A DNA stretch of 64,000 bases from DATKUK01 sp035530655. GTDB taxonomy: Bacteria > Planctomycetota > Phycisphaerae > UBA1845 > DATKUK01. The notes beneath the pieces are model-generated. The model was given only the letters and a program-made list of their open reading frames with translations. It searched no databases and was not told the DNA's origin. The translations under genes and the position numbers were made by a program. The stretch is from NCBI GenBank assembly GCA_035530655.1, contig DATKUK010000017.1, positions 133,248-197,247 of the forward strand. Reading direction: 5' to 3'. Position 1 is the stretch's first letter. Every line of letters begins with the position of its first letter. Positions 44,701 to 52,396 of this stretch are shown one piece after another.

Positions 44701-44796
44701 CCCCTGGTCGCCTGTCTGGCCTCGCGCTGGTACCCCAAAGACGCCGACGATGATAACCGAGATCGCCGCCGCTCGGAGGGCGTTATTGCATCTCAC
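41779..44796 (-). CDS. Secretin (type II/type IV pilus outer-membrane channel, PilQ/GspD-like)
   Basis: About 1005 residues from the GTG at 44796, preceded by AAGGAGGAGA. Signal peptide (VRCNNALRAAAISVIIVGVF), then a TPR-like and coiled-coil region with a basic, Pro/Ala-rich stretch, an STN-like domain (NDLNMQVNWNALEFAGIDRD), a Gly run (nine Gly near DVSVG), and the C-terminal secretin domain (LPTIQVTSVATTVTVPDGGT, GVPILSKIPLLKRAFS, VLLILIKPTII). It forms the outer-membrane pore. The long repeat-rich N-terminus is unlike classical PilQ and resembles planctomycete secretins. The exact system, pilus or secretion, is unresolved. Confidence 0.92.
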   Translation of the reverse strand: MRCNNALRAAAISVIIVGVFGVPARGQTGDQGLAAAIALYNQGQYDKAHQALVNIDPAQLGDEARARREEYLEKAEVARNQYAKARQDKIDADKALDAGDFAKAETLYKSVLDNPYAPPAMKSSARLAVAVIAEKRKLESDKPVTEPDDADLPAAAAPVAPAEPAESKPAAESAPAAVRPAKVDRRAAAEPNPPAAQPSEPVPSTAGNMVQRIRQRKQLNWQKAVAEYRALEADVRKDLVEHNFTQAMQKAQRARQVAEAAKRFAEPRSLYGDLVAEAEALAHFVADQQQRYEERQVQQQLEQVRQAQAQRRHQQVEAKAKRVGYLMEQAKQLADQHRYDEAMSALEELLAIEPTDEKARFYVDVLEDRASFRKQGRLREDLAKQTRANLVGVEEAKVPWYKDDGFRYPKNWAEIAERRRRLGADAGAASEMDRLAREKLAEVIGELNFQNTTLETVISQLRTINDLNMQVNWNALEFAGIDRDTEITLQLKGITIEKALRVILDDAQALVGIPLSYMLDQGVLTVSTDDDLQQQLVTHLYDVHDLLQTRPDFYELPDFDVSVGAGGGGGGGGGDVFGDVTVQEPEEDPVEGLRTLIMNVVAPNTWQATAGGLGSLEILQGILVVTNSPTVHREVFDLLGRMREQQAVQIAVEARFITVTANFLEEMGLDLDIVLNNGNAGYDRMMAGAAPFRDPATGAVLLIPRQNSRLGFLPAVPAVGTPLVPTGTALQQPYGQVGLVPGSGHGAPHSGQWTPLPMVQNSIGLASPAGAPTNVPGAGDIISNVVANPALNVFGSFLDNLQVDFLLRATQLDQRSSVLTAPRVTFSNGQAVWLIVRESIQYVSDLDAVVQENVGLFNPTVGSVNTGTSLWVQGSASSDRRYVTLTLQPIVSRLVDLSNFIPNIGSSTAATGILQLPTIQVTSVATTVTVPDGGTLLIGGQKLADETEIEAGVPILSKIPLLKRAFSNRSKVKNEQVLLILIKPTIIILREQEELAFPRLSTAGL

Positions 44797-44927
44797 AGAT
44801 TCTCCTCCTTCAGCCAACGGCCTGGAGTGAACCGATTGTTCAATCGCTACACCGCACCGGATTGCCCCCGCCAGCAAGCCCCGGCTTAGCCGCTCAGTCT
44901 AGCCCCCACCGCAAGGTTTGCAATGGG

Positions 44928-44943
44928 AAAAACCCCGTCGGGG
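44928..44943 (-). terminator. Short terminator-like hairpin between assembly genes
   Basis: On the minus strand GACCCCGACGGGGTTTTT: a 5-bp stem ACCCC/GGGGT with a 3-nt loop and a T-run, 33 bp after the stop of the upstream gene and about 130 bp before the secretin start. It may reduce read-through into the secretin gene. The stem is short, so confidence is low. Confidence 0.35.
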
Positions 44944-44976
44944 TCAATCACGCGATCATGCCCACCCGGGCGGCCC

Positions 44977-47160
44977 TCAACGGCGGCGCCCCCCCATTTT
45001 GGCGGCGTCGGTATCCTTCATGCTGGCGCGGGAACGCCGGTCGACGGCCGGCTGTCGGCCGATCGTCCTGGATGGCTGCCGATCGGTATCGCCTGACAGG
45101 TCGACTCGCCGCGGCCGCGCCGATCGTATGTCGCTGCGCAGGCGTAGATGCGTGGGATCCTGGCTGTCCAACACGTTGAGCCGTTCGCCCAGACTGCCCT
45201 CGGAATCAAGGTACACCATCGCCAGTGCACCCGTGTTGGCCCTCAATTCAAACTGCCCGGTACCGCGAGGCTCCATTACCGTCGCATCACGGTCGAAGTC
45301 GAGGTCCACGAGCACCGCGCCAGTCCGGAAATCGACCTCGATTGGCCGCTCGGACGGCGTCCCGTCCGGCTGCATGATTCGCACCCGCTTGGCAGCGCCG
45401 ATCGGCTCACCCACACCGACGCGGAACTGCTGCTTGTGCCACTGGGCCAGGAACCACTTGTACACGTCGACGCGGGCTTCTTTGTTCGCCGGGTCGCCGG
45501 AGGCAAGATAGAAATACGTGTCATCCTCGACGTCGATAGGCTCGGACGGATCCGACCACGCGCCGACCAGTTGGATCTTCTCAGCGTCGGCCCGGTCAAC
45601 CACTCGAGAGACCACCCCAACGTACCAGTTATACAGGATCACTCGCGAACGGTAACGGTAGGTGCGACCGGGCGTGATCGAGAGGTCATACGCCCAGAGG
45701 AAATCCTCCTTGCGACGTTGCTGCTCCAGCCACTCACCCAATCTACCCTCCTGCTGCGCCTGCCGTGTCCCTCGCACGCGAGCCAGCTCCTGCTCCACCC
45801 GTTTGCGGTCCCGCTCGGCCAGCGCCTCATCGATCTTGACCATCAACTGGTCCAACTGCCGCTCCAGCGGATCGGGCAGCTTACCGCGGACCTCCTGGGC
45901 GAGGCGTGCTGCTTCGTCCAGATCGCCCTTCTCGAAGGCCTCCTCGGCATCTTTGAATTGCTTGCGGATCTCGACCAGATCCTGGGGGCCCTCGCCCGGG
46001 ACGAATCCGGCCGGACCGGGCGTCGGACCACGCTGAAAGCCACTTGGCCGGCCGACGTCGCTTGCCCCTCCGGCCATCTTCATCTTATCCGCATCCGCAC
46101 TCAAGTCACCCTTCCCGCCGGTGCGGCCAGGACCCGCTGTCGAGCCATAGCCTGTCCGAAGTGTCCGGCTGGCAAAGCCGCCAATGTCGGATATGCCACT
46201 GCTGCCAATCTCGGCGAGCCTCTCCTTCAGGCCCGGAAGCTCGGGGGGCTCGGGCTGATCGCCCGCGTGGAACTCCACCTCAAACTGGGGATGTAGGATG
46301 GTGGGCTGGTATTGCTGAATGATGTCCTTGTAGGCGCGGACCAGTTCCCATTGGTACGAAGGGAGCTTATCGTCCGGCCCGATCGCCACATCCGGGGGCT
46401 GCGGCAGCACCACGGACTGGTAGGCCTCGACGTCCTGCCAGTCGGACCACATGCCATCGGGCTGTAGCTGTTGGCGCTGGAGGTGGAAACGGGTGACCAT
46501 GATGTCGGTGCGTCCGCTGTCATAGCCACGTTGCCTCATGGCCTCGCGCTGCGCTGCCAGGTCGAACCTGTTGGCCACGCAGACCCAGTACATGTCCTCG
46601 GCGATGATCTGACCGAGTTCCATCCGAAGCTGTCTTTCCCGCTCCGCGAGGGCATCGTCCTGCCCCTGGAAGCCCGACCGTCCACCCGCCTCCAGCGTCA
46701 GAACCGCAGGTTTGACCGGTACGCCTAGCAGCTTACCGGTACGGGCTGCAGGAGGGCTGCAGGCGATGACCTCGGCGAGCCCAATCTTGCCGCCCTGGTC
46801 CTCGATGTCAGCCACGTCGGGCACCTCCGCACCAAAACCGGTCACCAGCCGCAACTGGGGAGGAATCCCCGAGACCATCCCTAACGGTCCTCGTTCTCTT
46901 GCCGTCAGCAAGTTTCCACGGAAATCGGGCACCGACTCGGCTTCCGCCTGAGCGGTCTGCAGTCTCCGACGGAGATTGTCGGCCTCGGCCTTGAGGGCCA
47001 GTCCAACGTCGCCGGGGCCTCGCTCCTGCCCCCCCACCACGACCGTGTTGGGGGTGCTTACCAGGAAGAGCGCCGCCACCATCACCAGGATCAGTGCGGC
47101 AACGCCGAGCACGGCTTTTTCCACGTGTTGCTCGACGGGACTGAATGTCTTTTTGGCCAT
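44977..47160 (-). CDS. Membrane-anchored pilus/secretion assembly protein, unknown family
   Basis: 727 residues. One N-terminal transmembrane helix (VLGVAALILVMVAALFLV, about 17-34) after a basic start, then a periplasmic region with coiled coil (VGLALKAEADNLRRRLQTAQ), a beta-rich middle, a G/S/R-rich disordered segment (about 330-395), a second coiled coil (KQFKDAEEAFEKGDLDEAAR) and a C-terminal beta domain. Contains the Lys-Met motif twice: DADKMKMAGG and, at the C-terminus, DTDAAKMGG. Position between PilM-like and secretin genes suggests an alignment-complex role like PilO/PilP. Confidence 0.75.
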   Translation of the reverse strand: MAKKTFSPVEQHVEKAVLGVAALILVMVAALFLVSTPNTVVVGGQERGPGDVGLALKAEADNLRRRLQTAQAEAESVPDFRGNLLTARERGPLGMVSGIPPQLRLVTGFGAEVPDVADIEDQGGKIGLAEVIACSPPAARTGKLLGVPVKPAVLTLEAGGRSGFQGQDDALAERERQLRMELGQIIAEDMYWVCVANRFDLAAQREAMRQRGYDSGRTDIMVTRFHLQRQQLQPDGMWSDWQDVEAYQSVVLPQPPDVAIGPDDKLPSYQWELVRAYKDIIQQYQPTILHPQFEVEFHAGDQPEPPELPGLKERLAEIGSSGISDIGGFASRTLRTGYGSTAGPGRTGGKGDLSADADKMKMAGGASDVGRPSGFQRGPTPGPAGFVPGEGPQDLVEIRKQFKDAEEAFEKGDLDEAARLAQEVRGKLPDPLERQLDQLMVKIDEALAERDRKRVEQELARVRGTRQAQQEGRLGEWLEQQRRKEDFLWAYDLSITPGRTYRYRSRVILYNWYVGVVSRVVDRADAEKIQLVGAWSDPSEPIDVEDDTYFYLASGDPANKEARVDVYKWFLAQWHKQQFRVGVGEPIGAAKRVRIMQPDGTPSERPIEVDFRTGAVLVDLDFDRDATVMEPRGTGQFELRANTGALAMVYLDSEGSLGERLNVLDSQDPTHLRLRSDIRSARPRRVDLSGDTDRQPSRTIGRQPAVDRRSRASMKDTDAAKMGGRRR

Positions 47161-47217
47161 CGCTGGACTCCTGGACCAGGTCCGACCGCCGTCGGGTCGG
47201 ACGATTGCGTCCCCTGC

Positions 47218-48609
47218 TTACTTGCGGTACATAGCACCGCTTGGCGCCGTACGGCCGGCCGGTGAAGTCTCGGCCGACGTCATGCCCCGTAGCATCTTGA
47301 CATCTTCGGGCATCAAGGGCTCGCACAGCTCACGGAAGAAACAGCACTCGAAGTCAACCGTAGCCTGCACGATCGGGGCCGACCCGTATATATAGTCGGT
47401 AAAGGTAGTGTCGGGTTCCATCGCCTCGAAGCTGACGCCAATCGGCGTGATGAAGTCCTGCCGGCAGATTGCATTGATGACGCGCAGCAACTCGCGTGCG
47501 TCGACCACCATCTCCATCCGACACTGCACAACGTCGTATAAGTCGTTAGACGCTCGCTGGGTGAACGAGCCCGCCGCTCCACCCAACCTGCCTGAGCTTC
47601 CTCGCGCCGAGCCGCCAGACATCTTGATCGCGTCGGCGCCAGCGCCCGCGTAGGACATCCGTATGCCGCGTGTATCCCCTCCCTTGCCACCTCCCGCCAT
47701 CGCGCCGACCTCGTCGGTGGGTTCCACGTAATTGGTGACGGTGATGCTGAGCAAATGTTTGACTGGCAGGTTGGCCACATTGGCGCGGCCGCCGTCCGCC
47801 TCAATCCGCTGAACGGCTTGCTCGTTCGCCTCGGCCAGCCCGCGGACCACATTCTCCTGCACCCAAAGCTTCATCTGGGCAGACCACATATCAATCGAAG
47901 TTGGCTGCAGCCCCTCGGTGTAAACGTTGTCGATGATATCGAACGAGTCAAGATTGGCATAGATGCGGATGCGCGCGGCCTTGACTAAAGCAGCGCGGAT
48001 GGCTGCATCCGTACGAGCCAACTCTTCGACACTCACCTCACCGTCGCCCGCATCCCACGAACCTCCTACATTCTTTGGGCGGACAGAGTCGGCGGGCTTG
48101 AGGCGTCCTGTGTCCGTGCCGGCGCTCGGCGTGAGACCCAACACCTGATCTTCCGGTATGCGCTGCTCCTGGTTGATGCGCTCTTGCATATCCTGGATTT
48201 CGTCCGGGTCGGGCGCGTCACCGGCCTGAAGCAGGTTTAGAAGCTGCTTGAACCTCTCCCGATAGTCGGTGCGGAACAGGAACGGCGAGTCCTGACGGCG
48301 GGTAAGCGGCTCGGGAAAGACATCGTCGCGCAACGGTTGATGCTGGTTCATTTGCTTGGCCGCCTCGGTCACCTGCTCGAGCTGCCTGTCCACTTGCTCG
48401 TTGCGTTGTAGTTCGGCAGCTATTACCTGCTTGTTGCAGAGGTCTCGCGGCCCACGGTACTGTTCGAGCTGGCGGGCCAAGGAGGCCGCGTCCGACAGTT
48501 CCGCCCGAACGTCGCTGTAGCCGGTGTAGGCAATGGCACCGGCCACGATGCCGGCGACCCCGACTACCCCACAAGCCAGCTCAAAAAGGTAACGGCGAAT
48601 GAAGTCCAT
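47218..48609 (-). CDS. Membrane-anchored pilus assembly protein (PilO-like position)
   Basis: About 463 residues from the ATG at 48609 (MDFIRRYLFELACGVVGVAG). One N-terminal helix, then a coiled coil (DAASLARQLEQYRG, QVDRQLEQVTEAAKQMNQ), then alpha/beta domains ending in a conserved-looking MEMVVDARELLRVINAICRQ and DYIYGSAPIVQATVDFECCF. A G/S-rich disordered insert carries the Lys-Met motif DAIKMSGG. Topology and location after pilM match PilN/PilO inner-membrane alignment proteins, but sequence alone does not prove it. It ends 57 bp before the next gene. Confidence 0.72.
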   Translation of the reverse strand: MDFIRRYLFELACGVVGVAGIVAGAIAYTGYSDVRAELSDAASLARQLEQYRGPRDLCNKQVIAAELQRNEQVDRQLEQVTEAAKQMNQHQPLRDDVFPEPLTRRQDSPFLFRTDYRERFKQLLNLLQAGDAPDPDEIQDMQERINQEQRIPEDQVLGLTPSAGTDTGRLKPADSVRPKNVGGSWDAGDGEVSVEELARTDAAIRAALVKAARIRIYANLDSFDIIDNVYTEGLQPTSIDMWSAQMKLWVQENVVRGLAEANEQAVQRIEADGGRANVANLPVKHLLSITVTNYVEPTDEVGAMAGGGKGGDTRGIRMSYAGAGADAIKMSGGSARGSSGRLGGAAGSFTQRASNDLYDVVQCRMEMVVDARELLRVINAICRQDFITPIGVSFEAMEPDTTFTDYIYGSAPIVQATVDFECCFFRELCEPLMPEDVKMLRGMTSAETSPAGRTAPSGAMYRK

Positions 48610-48678
48610 GGTTCCGGTCCTCGTGGCCACGGGCTAACGAGCGCATCGGCCCGAAACCCGTCGGCTGTGATGAATGTA

Positions 48679-50853
48679 TCAGCGGCGCGAGGGCGGCGTG
48701 GCACTGCCGCCACCTTCCGGTGAAGCGGTCTGTTCCGGCTCGCCAAGCACCACCGCGAACCGCATCAGGCACACGCAATCCTCGGCCATCTCCTCGCCGG
48801 TGACCGGGTCGGGCATTTGCGGCCCGCTCTCCGCCAGTGTGCGCCCAAACAGCAATCGCTTTGCGGACGCCGACCCAGTACGCGCACCCGTTGGCCCGCG
48901 GCCCATCTTGGCCGCATTGTCATCGAAGCCACCACCGGCTCGTGAGCCGTACTTCGACGTCCGGGCACTGCGGCCGGCCGAAGAGCCGTCTCGGCTATCA
49001 GCCTGAGCACGCTTCTTCGAGTCGTAGATATTAACCTCGTCGATGTAGAAGCCCAGCCCCGGTTGCCTGCCAACTCGCCCCAAGTTGGCCGCCAGCGTAT
49101 GCGTAACGTAACTGATCCCCTCGCTATTAGGGGTGCTTACGGTCATAGTCACCACGAACCCGGACTTGACCGGCCCACTAGGCTCAGCGCCGACCGGACC
49201 GAGCTTGCCGGCGAGACCCTTCTCCACGGCTGGACTGCCGAAGCTAACCGAGGAACTCCGTCTGGTGATCTGATCGTACACGCTCGGCGAATAGGCTGCG
49301 TCGAACGATTCGATGAAGATCTGTTTCCGCTGCTTGCGAGGGATTTTCTTGGCCGCAACTCGATACTCGTCTGGGCCTTTTGCAGCGGCGAGCTCGATCT
49401 GCGGGGCCGGCAGAGAGGCATCCACCACCGACAGAATCTTAAACCAGAGCGTCGCCTTGTCGACCAGAGAGGTGATGTCCTGGATCTTCTTGAGCTTGGT
49501 GGGTATTTGCCCGTTGAGACGACCGTACTCCTGCTTCAGCTTGTCGGCGGCGGCGCGGATTCTATCGCCATAGTCGCGCGGCGCGAGGTCGTCGGGCACG
49601 CCGCTATCGACCACCCTGTAGGATTCTGAAAGGGACATCTGCGCCCGGCTGCCGCTGCCCTCGCCCAGATTCCTTGCCAAGGCGCTGCGGTCCATCATTC
49701 CCCGGGTCCACAAGACACCGGCGGCTGCGACCAAACACGCGGCTGCCGCCGCGAAGAGCGGCCTCTTATGGCGCCAGACGGCGGCGCGGCCCAACTCCAC
49801 CGGCAGGAGATTGCTGTTGACGTGTCCCATCCCCAGGCCTTGAAGGGCGAGTCCGTAGGCCACGCCGAAGCTCAATACGTGTTCGTTGAATTGTCCTGCA
49901 TTGGCGCCGGGGGCGAAGGTCACCTTGCTGAAGGCTGAGACGCGCTCCACGTCCAACTGCAGGTTCTGCTGGAGGTACTTCTGTAGGCCCGGCAATCGGA
50001 AAGCGTTACCCATGCCAACGACCTTGCTGACGGCTGCGTCACGGTGTGTGGACGTATAGAAGCCAATCGACCGTTGGATCTCGGCCACTAAGTCGGCAAA
50101 CACGGGCCTCATCGCCTGAAAGATCTGTCGCGCGTACTTGCTGGTGGCCGCGGTCCGCTTAAGGTTCTCCGCCTTGGCAAAGCTAAGCTTAAAGGCTTTG
50201 ACCAAAGCTTCGGTGAAGTTGTTGCCGCCCAGCGGAATGTTTCGCGTCCACACCGACTCGCCGTCGGTCACGATGAGATCGGTGTTGTCGGCGCCGATGT
50301 CGATGAGCACCGTGCCCCCCGTTTTAGCCAGCCCGTCGTACCGCACAAAATTGTAGAGTGCCAAGGGTGCCGTCTGGACGATGGTCGGCTCGATGCGCGC
50401 TGCGGTCAGCGAAGCCAAGTGGCTACGTATCAAATCTCGCTTCATGGCGAAGATGCCGACCTCTACGTCGGGTGAGTCGGCGCTTTGAAAGGTCTGATAG
50501 TCCCAGTCGACCTCGTCGATATCGAAGGGGATCTGTTGGCGTGCCTCGAAGCGCACGATGTCCGGGATCTTCTTGGGTTCGACGGGTGGCAACTTGGTGA
50601 ATCGCGAGAAGGTCTGATGCCCGGGCACGCTGACGGCGACCTGGGCGCCCGTCAGATCGTTACGCGAGAGGAACTTCTCCAACGCCTGTCGGATCAGCGC
50701 CGGTGCGTCGGCGTCCGGCTCGGAAAGTATCTGAGGGTGGTCAACGATGTCGAAAGCCAGGACCTCGACTCGGTCGCCGGCCTGTCGCATCTTCACCGCC
50801 TTCAGCGCACATTGACCGACGTCGACGCCCCAGCAAGCTCTGTGCGTGACCAT
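48679..50853 (-). CDS. pilM: PilM-like actin-fold ATPase with C-terminal PilN-like extension
   Basis: About 724 residues, twice the usual PilM. Three ATGs in a row (50859, 50856, 50853) follow TAAGGAG directly; the third has the best spacing. Residues 1-355 are the actin-like fold: CWGVDVGQCALKAVKM, SVPGHQTFSRFTKLPPV, GTVLIDIGADNTDLIV, VVGMGNAFRLPGLQKYL. A transmembrane helix follows at about 365-386 (FAAAAACLVAAAGVL) and then a periplasmic-type domain, as if PilM and PilN were fused. A Ser/Gly/Arg-rich segment near the end holds the motif DNAAKMGRG. Organises the inner-membrane part of the pilus machine. Confidence 0.88.
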   Translation of the reverse strand: MVTHRACWGVDVGQCALKAVKMRQAGDRVEVLAFDIVDHPQILSEPDADAPALIRQALEKFLSRNDLTGAQVAVSVPGHQTFSRFTKLPPVEPKKIPDIVRFEARQQIPFDIDEVDWDYQTFQSADSPDVEVGIFAMKRDLIRSHLASLTAARIEPTIVQTAPLALYNFVRYDGLAKTGGTVLIDIGADNTDLIVTDGESVWTRNIPLGGNNFTEALVKAFKLSFAKAENLKRTAATSKYARQIFQAMRPVFADLVAEIQRSIGFYTSTHRDAAVSKVVGMGNAFRLPGLQKYLQQNLQLDVERVSAFSKVTFAPGANAGQFNEHVLSFGVAYGLALQGLGMGHVNSNLLPVELGRAAVWRHKRPLFAAAAACLVAAAGVLWTRGMMDRSALARNLGEGSGSRAQMSLSESYRVVDSGVPDDLAPRDYGDRIRAAADKLKQEYGRLNGQIPTKLKKIQDITSLVDKATLWFKILSVVDASLPAPQIELAAAKGPDEYRVAAKKIPRKQRKQIFIESFDAAYSPSVYDQITRRSSSVSFGSPAVEKGLAGKLGPVGAEPSGPVKSGFVVTMTVSTPNSEGISYVTHTLAANLGRVGRQPGLGFYIDEVNIYDSKKRAQADSRDGSSAGRSARTSKYGSRAGGGFDDNAAKMGRGPTGARTGSASAKRLLFGRTLAESGPQMPDPVTGEEMAEDCVCLMRFAVVLGEPEQTASPEGGGSATPPSRR

Positions 50854-51611
50854 CATCATCTCCTTACGTCACGTGGCCGCGAGGAAAGCAACACGTGGCT
50901 GGCAGGCGATTGCAGGTAACGGCCGCGAGGCGTGCTTCGATCTTACATGCTTGAGGCGCTGATGCAGGCACTGCATTGCTGCGGGCCACGGAAACCGTTC
51001 GATCGCCCGACAGACACCGCTTAACCACCCACCCAAGCACGCCGCCCTCGCGGCGCCGCAGAGCACTCGCCAGTCCTTGCGGTGAACATCATCGCAGCAC
51101 AGTCGCATAGGCCCGACCGCATCTTAGATTCCGTTCCGTACACCGGCGGAGGCCCGGCGCGCGCTACCACAAAAGTCTATCGGACCTCGCACGGGCGGTC
51201 AACCACGGGCTCGAGTCGGCGCGTTTGCGAAGCGTGCGTGTACGCGTGCCGATAATGACGGCCTTGCCTGGGGCGTGTGAGGGTGCTAGGATTTCGCGAG
51301 AGGGGGCGCAACGCCCGAAAGTCACAGCGAGATCGCAGGCTGCCGGGCGCTTTCGGATAGGATGTGGCCCGAGAGAGGGCAATGTCGGCTCAGCCTGAGG
51401 GCCAGCTGGGCGAATTGTCCCAAAATAGCTTATCTGTCGCCGGTATTGTCCGATCTTAACACGTGTCGCGCCGACCTCGCGCAGTCGTCCGTGGGGGCTG
51501 CAAGCCTCCCGGATGCCGAGATGTGGCGGTACGGCCAAGCGAACACCAGGGCAGGGAGCGGCTGGGTTGCCGACGGCGAGGCCGAGGGCCTGGAGTTAGA
51601 GGCGTCACACT
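50854..51611. promoter_or_regulatory. Divergent pilM / response-regulator intergenic region
   Basis: About 750 bp without a credible gene. Two CACGTG palindromes (50870-50875 and 50892-50897) sit 22 bp apart, just upstream of the pilM ribosome-binding site. For the plus strand, TTGCCT (51264-51269) and TAGGAT (51287-51292), 17 bp apart, form a candidate promoter, implying a 5' leader of about 310 nt before the gene at 51612. That leader contains the complementary pair CCGAAAG and CTTTCGG (about 51314-51357), suggesting some structure. Nothing matching a known riboswitch was recognised. Confidence 0.45.
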
Positions 51612-52190
51612 ATGGATAAGGCCAAAGGCGTACTGACAACCGGTCAAGTAGCCAAGATCTGCAACGTAGCGCCGCGAACGGTGTCCAAGTGGTTTGACAG
51701 TGGGCAGTTACGGGGCTACCGCATTCCAGGCAGCAAGGATCGCCGCATCCCCATGCACCAGTTGGTTCGCTTCATGAAGGCCCATGGCATGCCCCTGGAG
51801 GGGCTGGAGACCGGTCAAACACGGGTGCTCGTGGTCGAGGATGAGCAGGACCTGGTGCAACTGCTCCAGAGGGCGCTCTCGGAAGAGGCAGGGTACGAGG
51901 TCCGCACGGCTCGCAGCATGTTCGAGGCGGGCGTGGAGGCCGGCATCTTCAAGCCGCATGTGATCCTGATCGACTTGGCCATTCCCGGTGTCAGCGGCAG
52001 GCAGCTGTCACGGTATCTGCAAAGCCATCCGGAACTTCAGGGCACCAAGCTAATCGGCATGGGTGTCGGTTTGGGGGACGGGGATGTACAGGCCCTTCGC
52101 CAGGACGGCTTCGACGGGTGTCTGCGCAAGCCGTTCGAGATTCGGCAAGCGGTAGCCACAATCGAAGACGCCGTAGCCGTTGTCTACTGA
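51612..52190 (+). CDS. Excisionase-type HTH plus receiver domain response regulator
   Basis: 192 residues. The N-terminal domain (about 8-58: TTGQVAKICNVAPRTVSKWF, GYRIPGSKDRRIPMHQLVRF) is a MerR/excisionase-type winged helix of the HTH_17 kind. A receiver domain follows (VLVVEDEQDLVQLL, phosphoacceptor Asp in PHVILIDLAIPGVSG, conserved Lys in CLRKPFE). The order HTH-then-receiver is the reverse of most response regulators but common in planctomycetes. No histidine kinase is adjacent. It may regulate the divergent pilM cluster; that is inference from position. Confidence 0.88.
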   Translation: MDKAKGVLTTGQVAKICNVAPRTVSKWFDSGQLRGYRIPGSKDRRIPMHQLVRFMKAHGMPLEGLETGQTRVLVVEDEQDLVQLLQRALSEEAGYEVRTARSMFEAGVEAGIFKPHVILIDLAIPGVSGRQLSRYLQSHPELQGTKLIGMGVGLGDGDVQALRQDGFDGCLRKPFEIRQAVATIEDAVAVVY

Positions 52191-52324
52191 CCGATTATCA
52201 CACCGTCAGTCAGTTCTGTTCATCGACTTTTTCATCGAAGATGCGGCAGGTCGGCCGAGAGAGACGACCCCAGCGACGTCGCGGGGCCGTGACCGCGGTC
52301 GCTTCCCCCTGCGCAGCGTCCAGC

Positions 52325-52330
52325 TATAAT
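52325..52330 (+). promoter_or_regulatory. Candidate -10 box of ilvD
   Basis: An exact TATAAT about 67 bp before the ilvD start. The -35 region (TTCCCC at 52303-52308, 16 bp away) is poor. No leader peptide or terminator was found between it and ilvD. Confidence 0.4.
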
Positions 52331-52396
52331 ACCCCCCTGTCGTCGACCTTGACGCCGTGGCAGCGAAGCAGGCAAGCCAAGTCGAAGGAGCATTGG

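Noticed and set aside
52118..52396. Extended N-terminus for ilvD
   Set aside because: It overlaps the preceding response regulator, is Arg/Ser-rich, and a good ribosome-binding site precedes the ATG at 52397.
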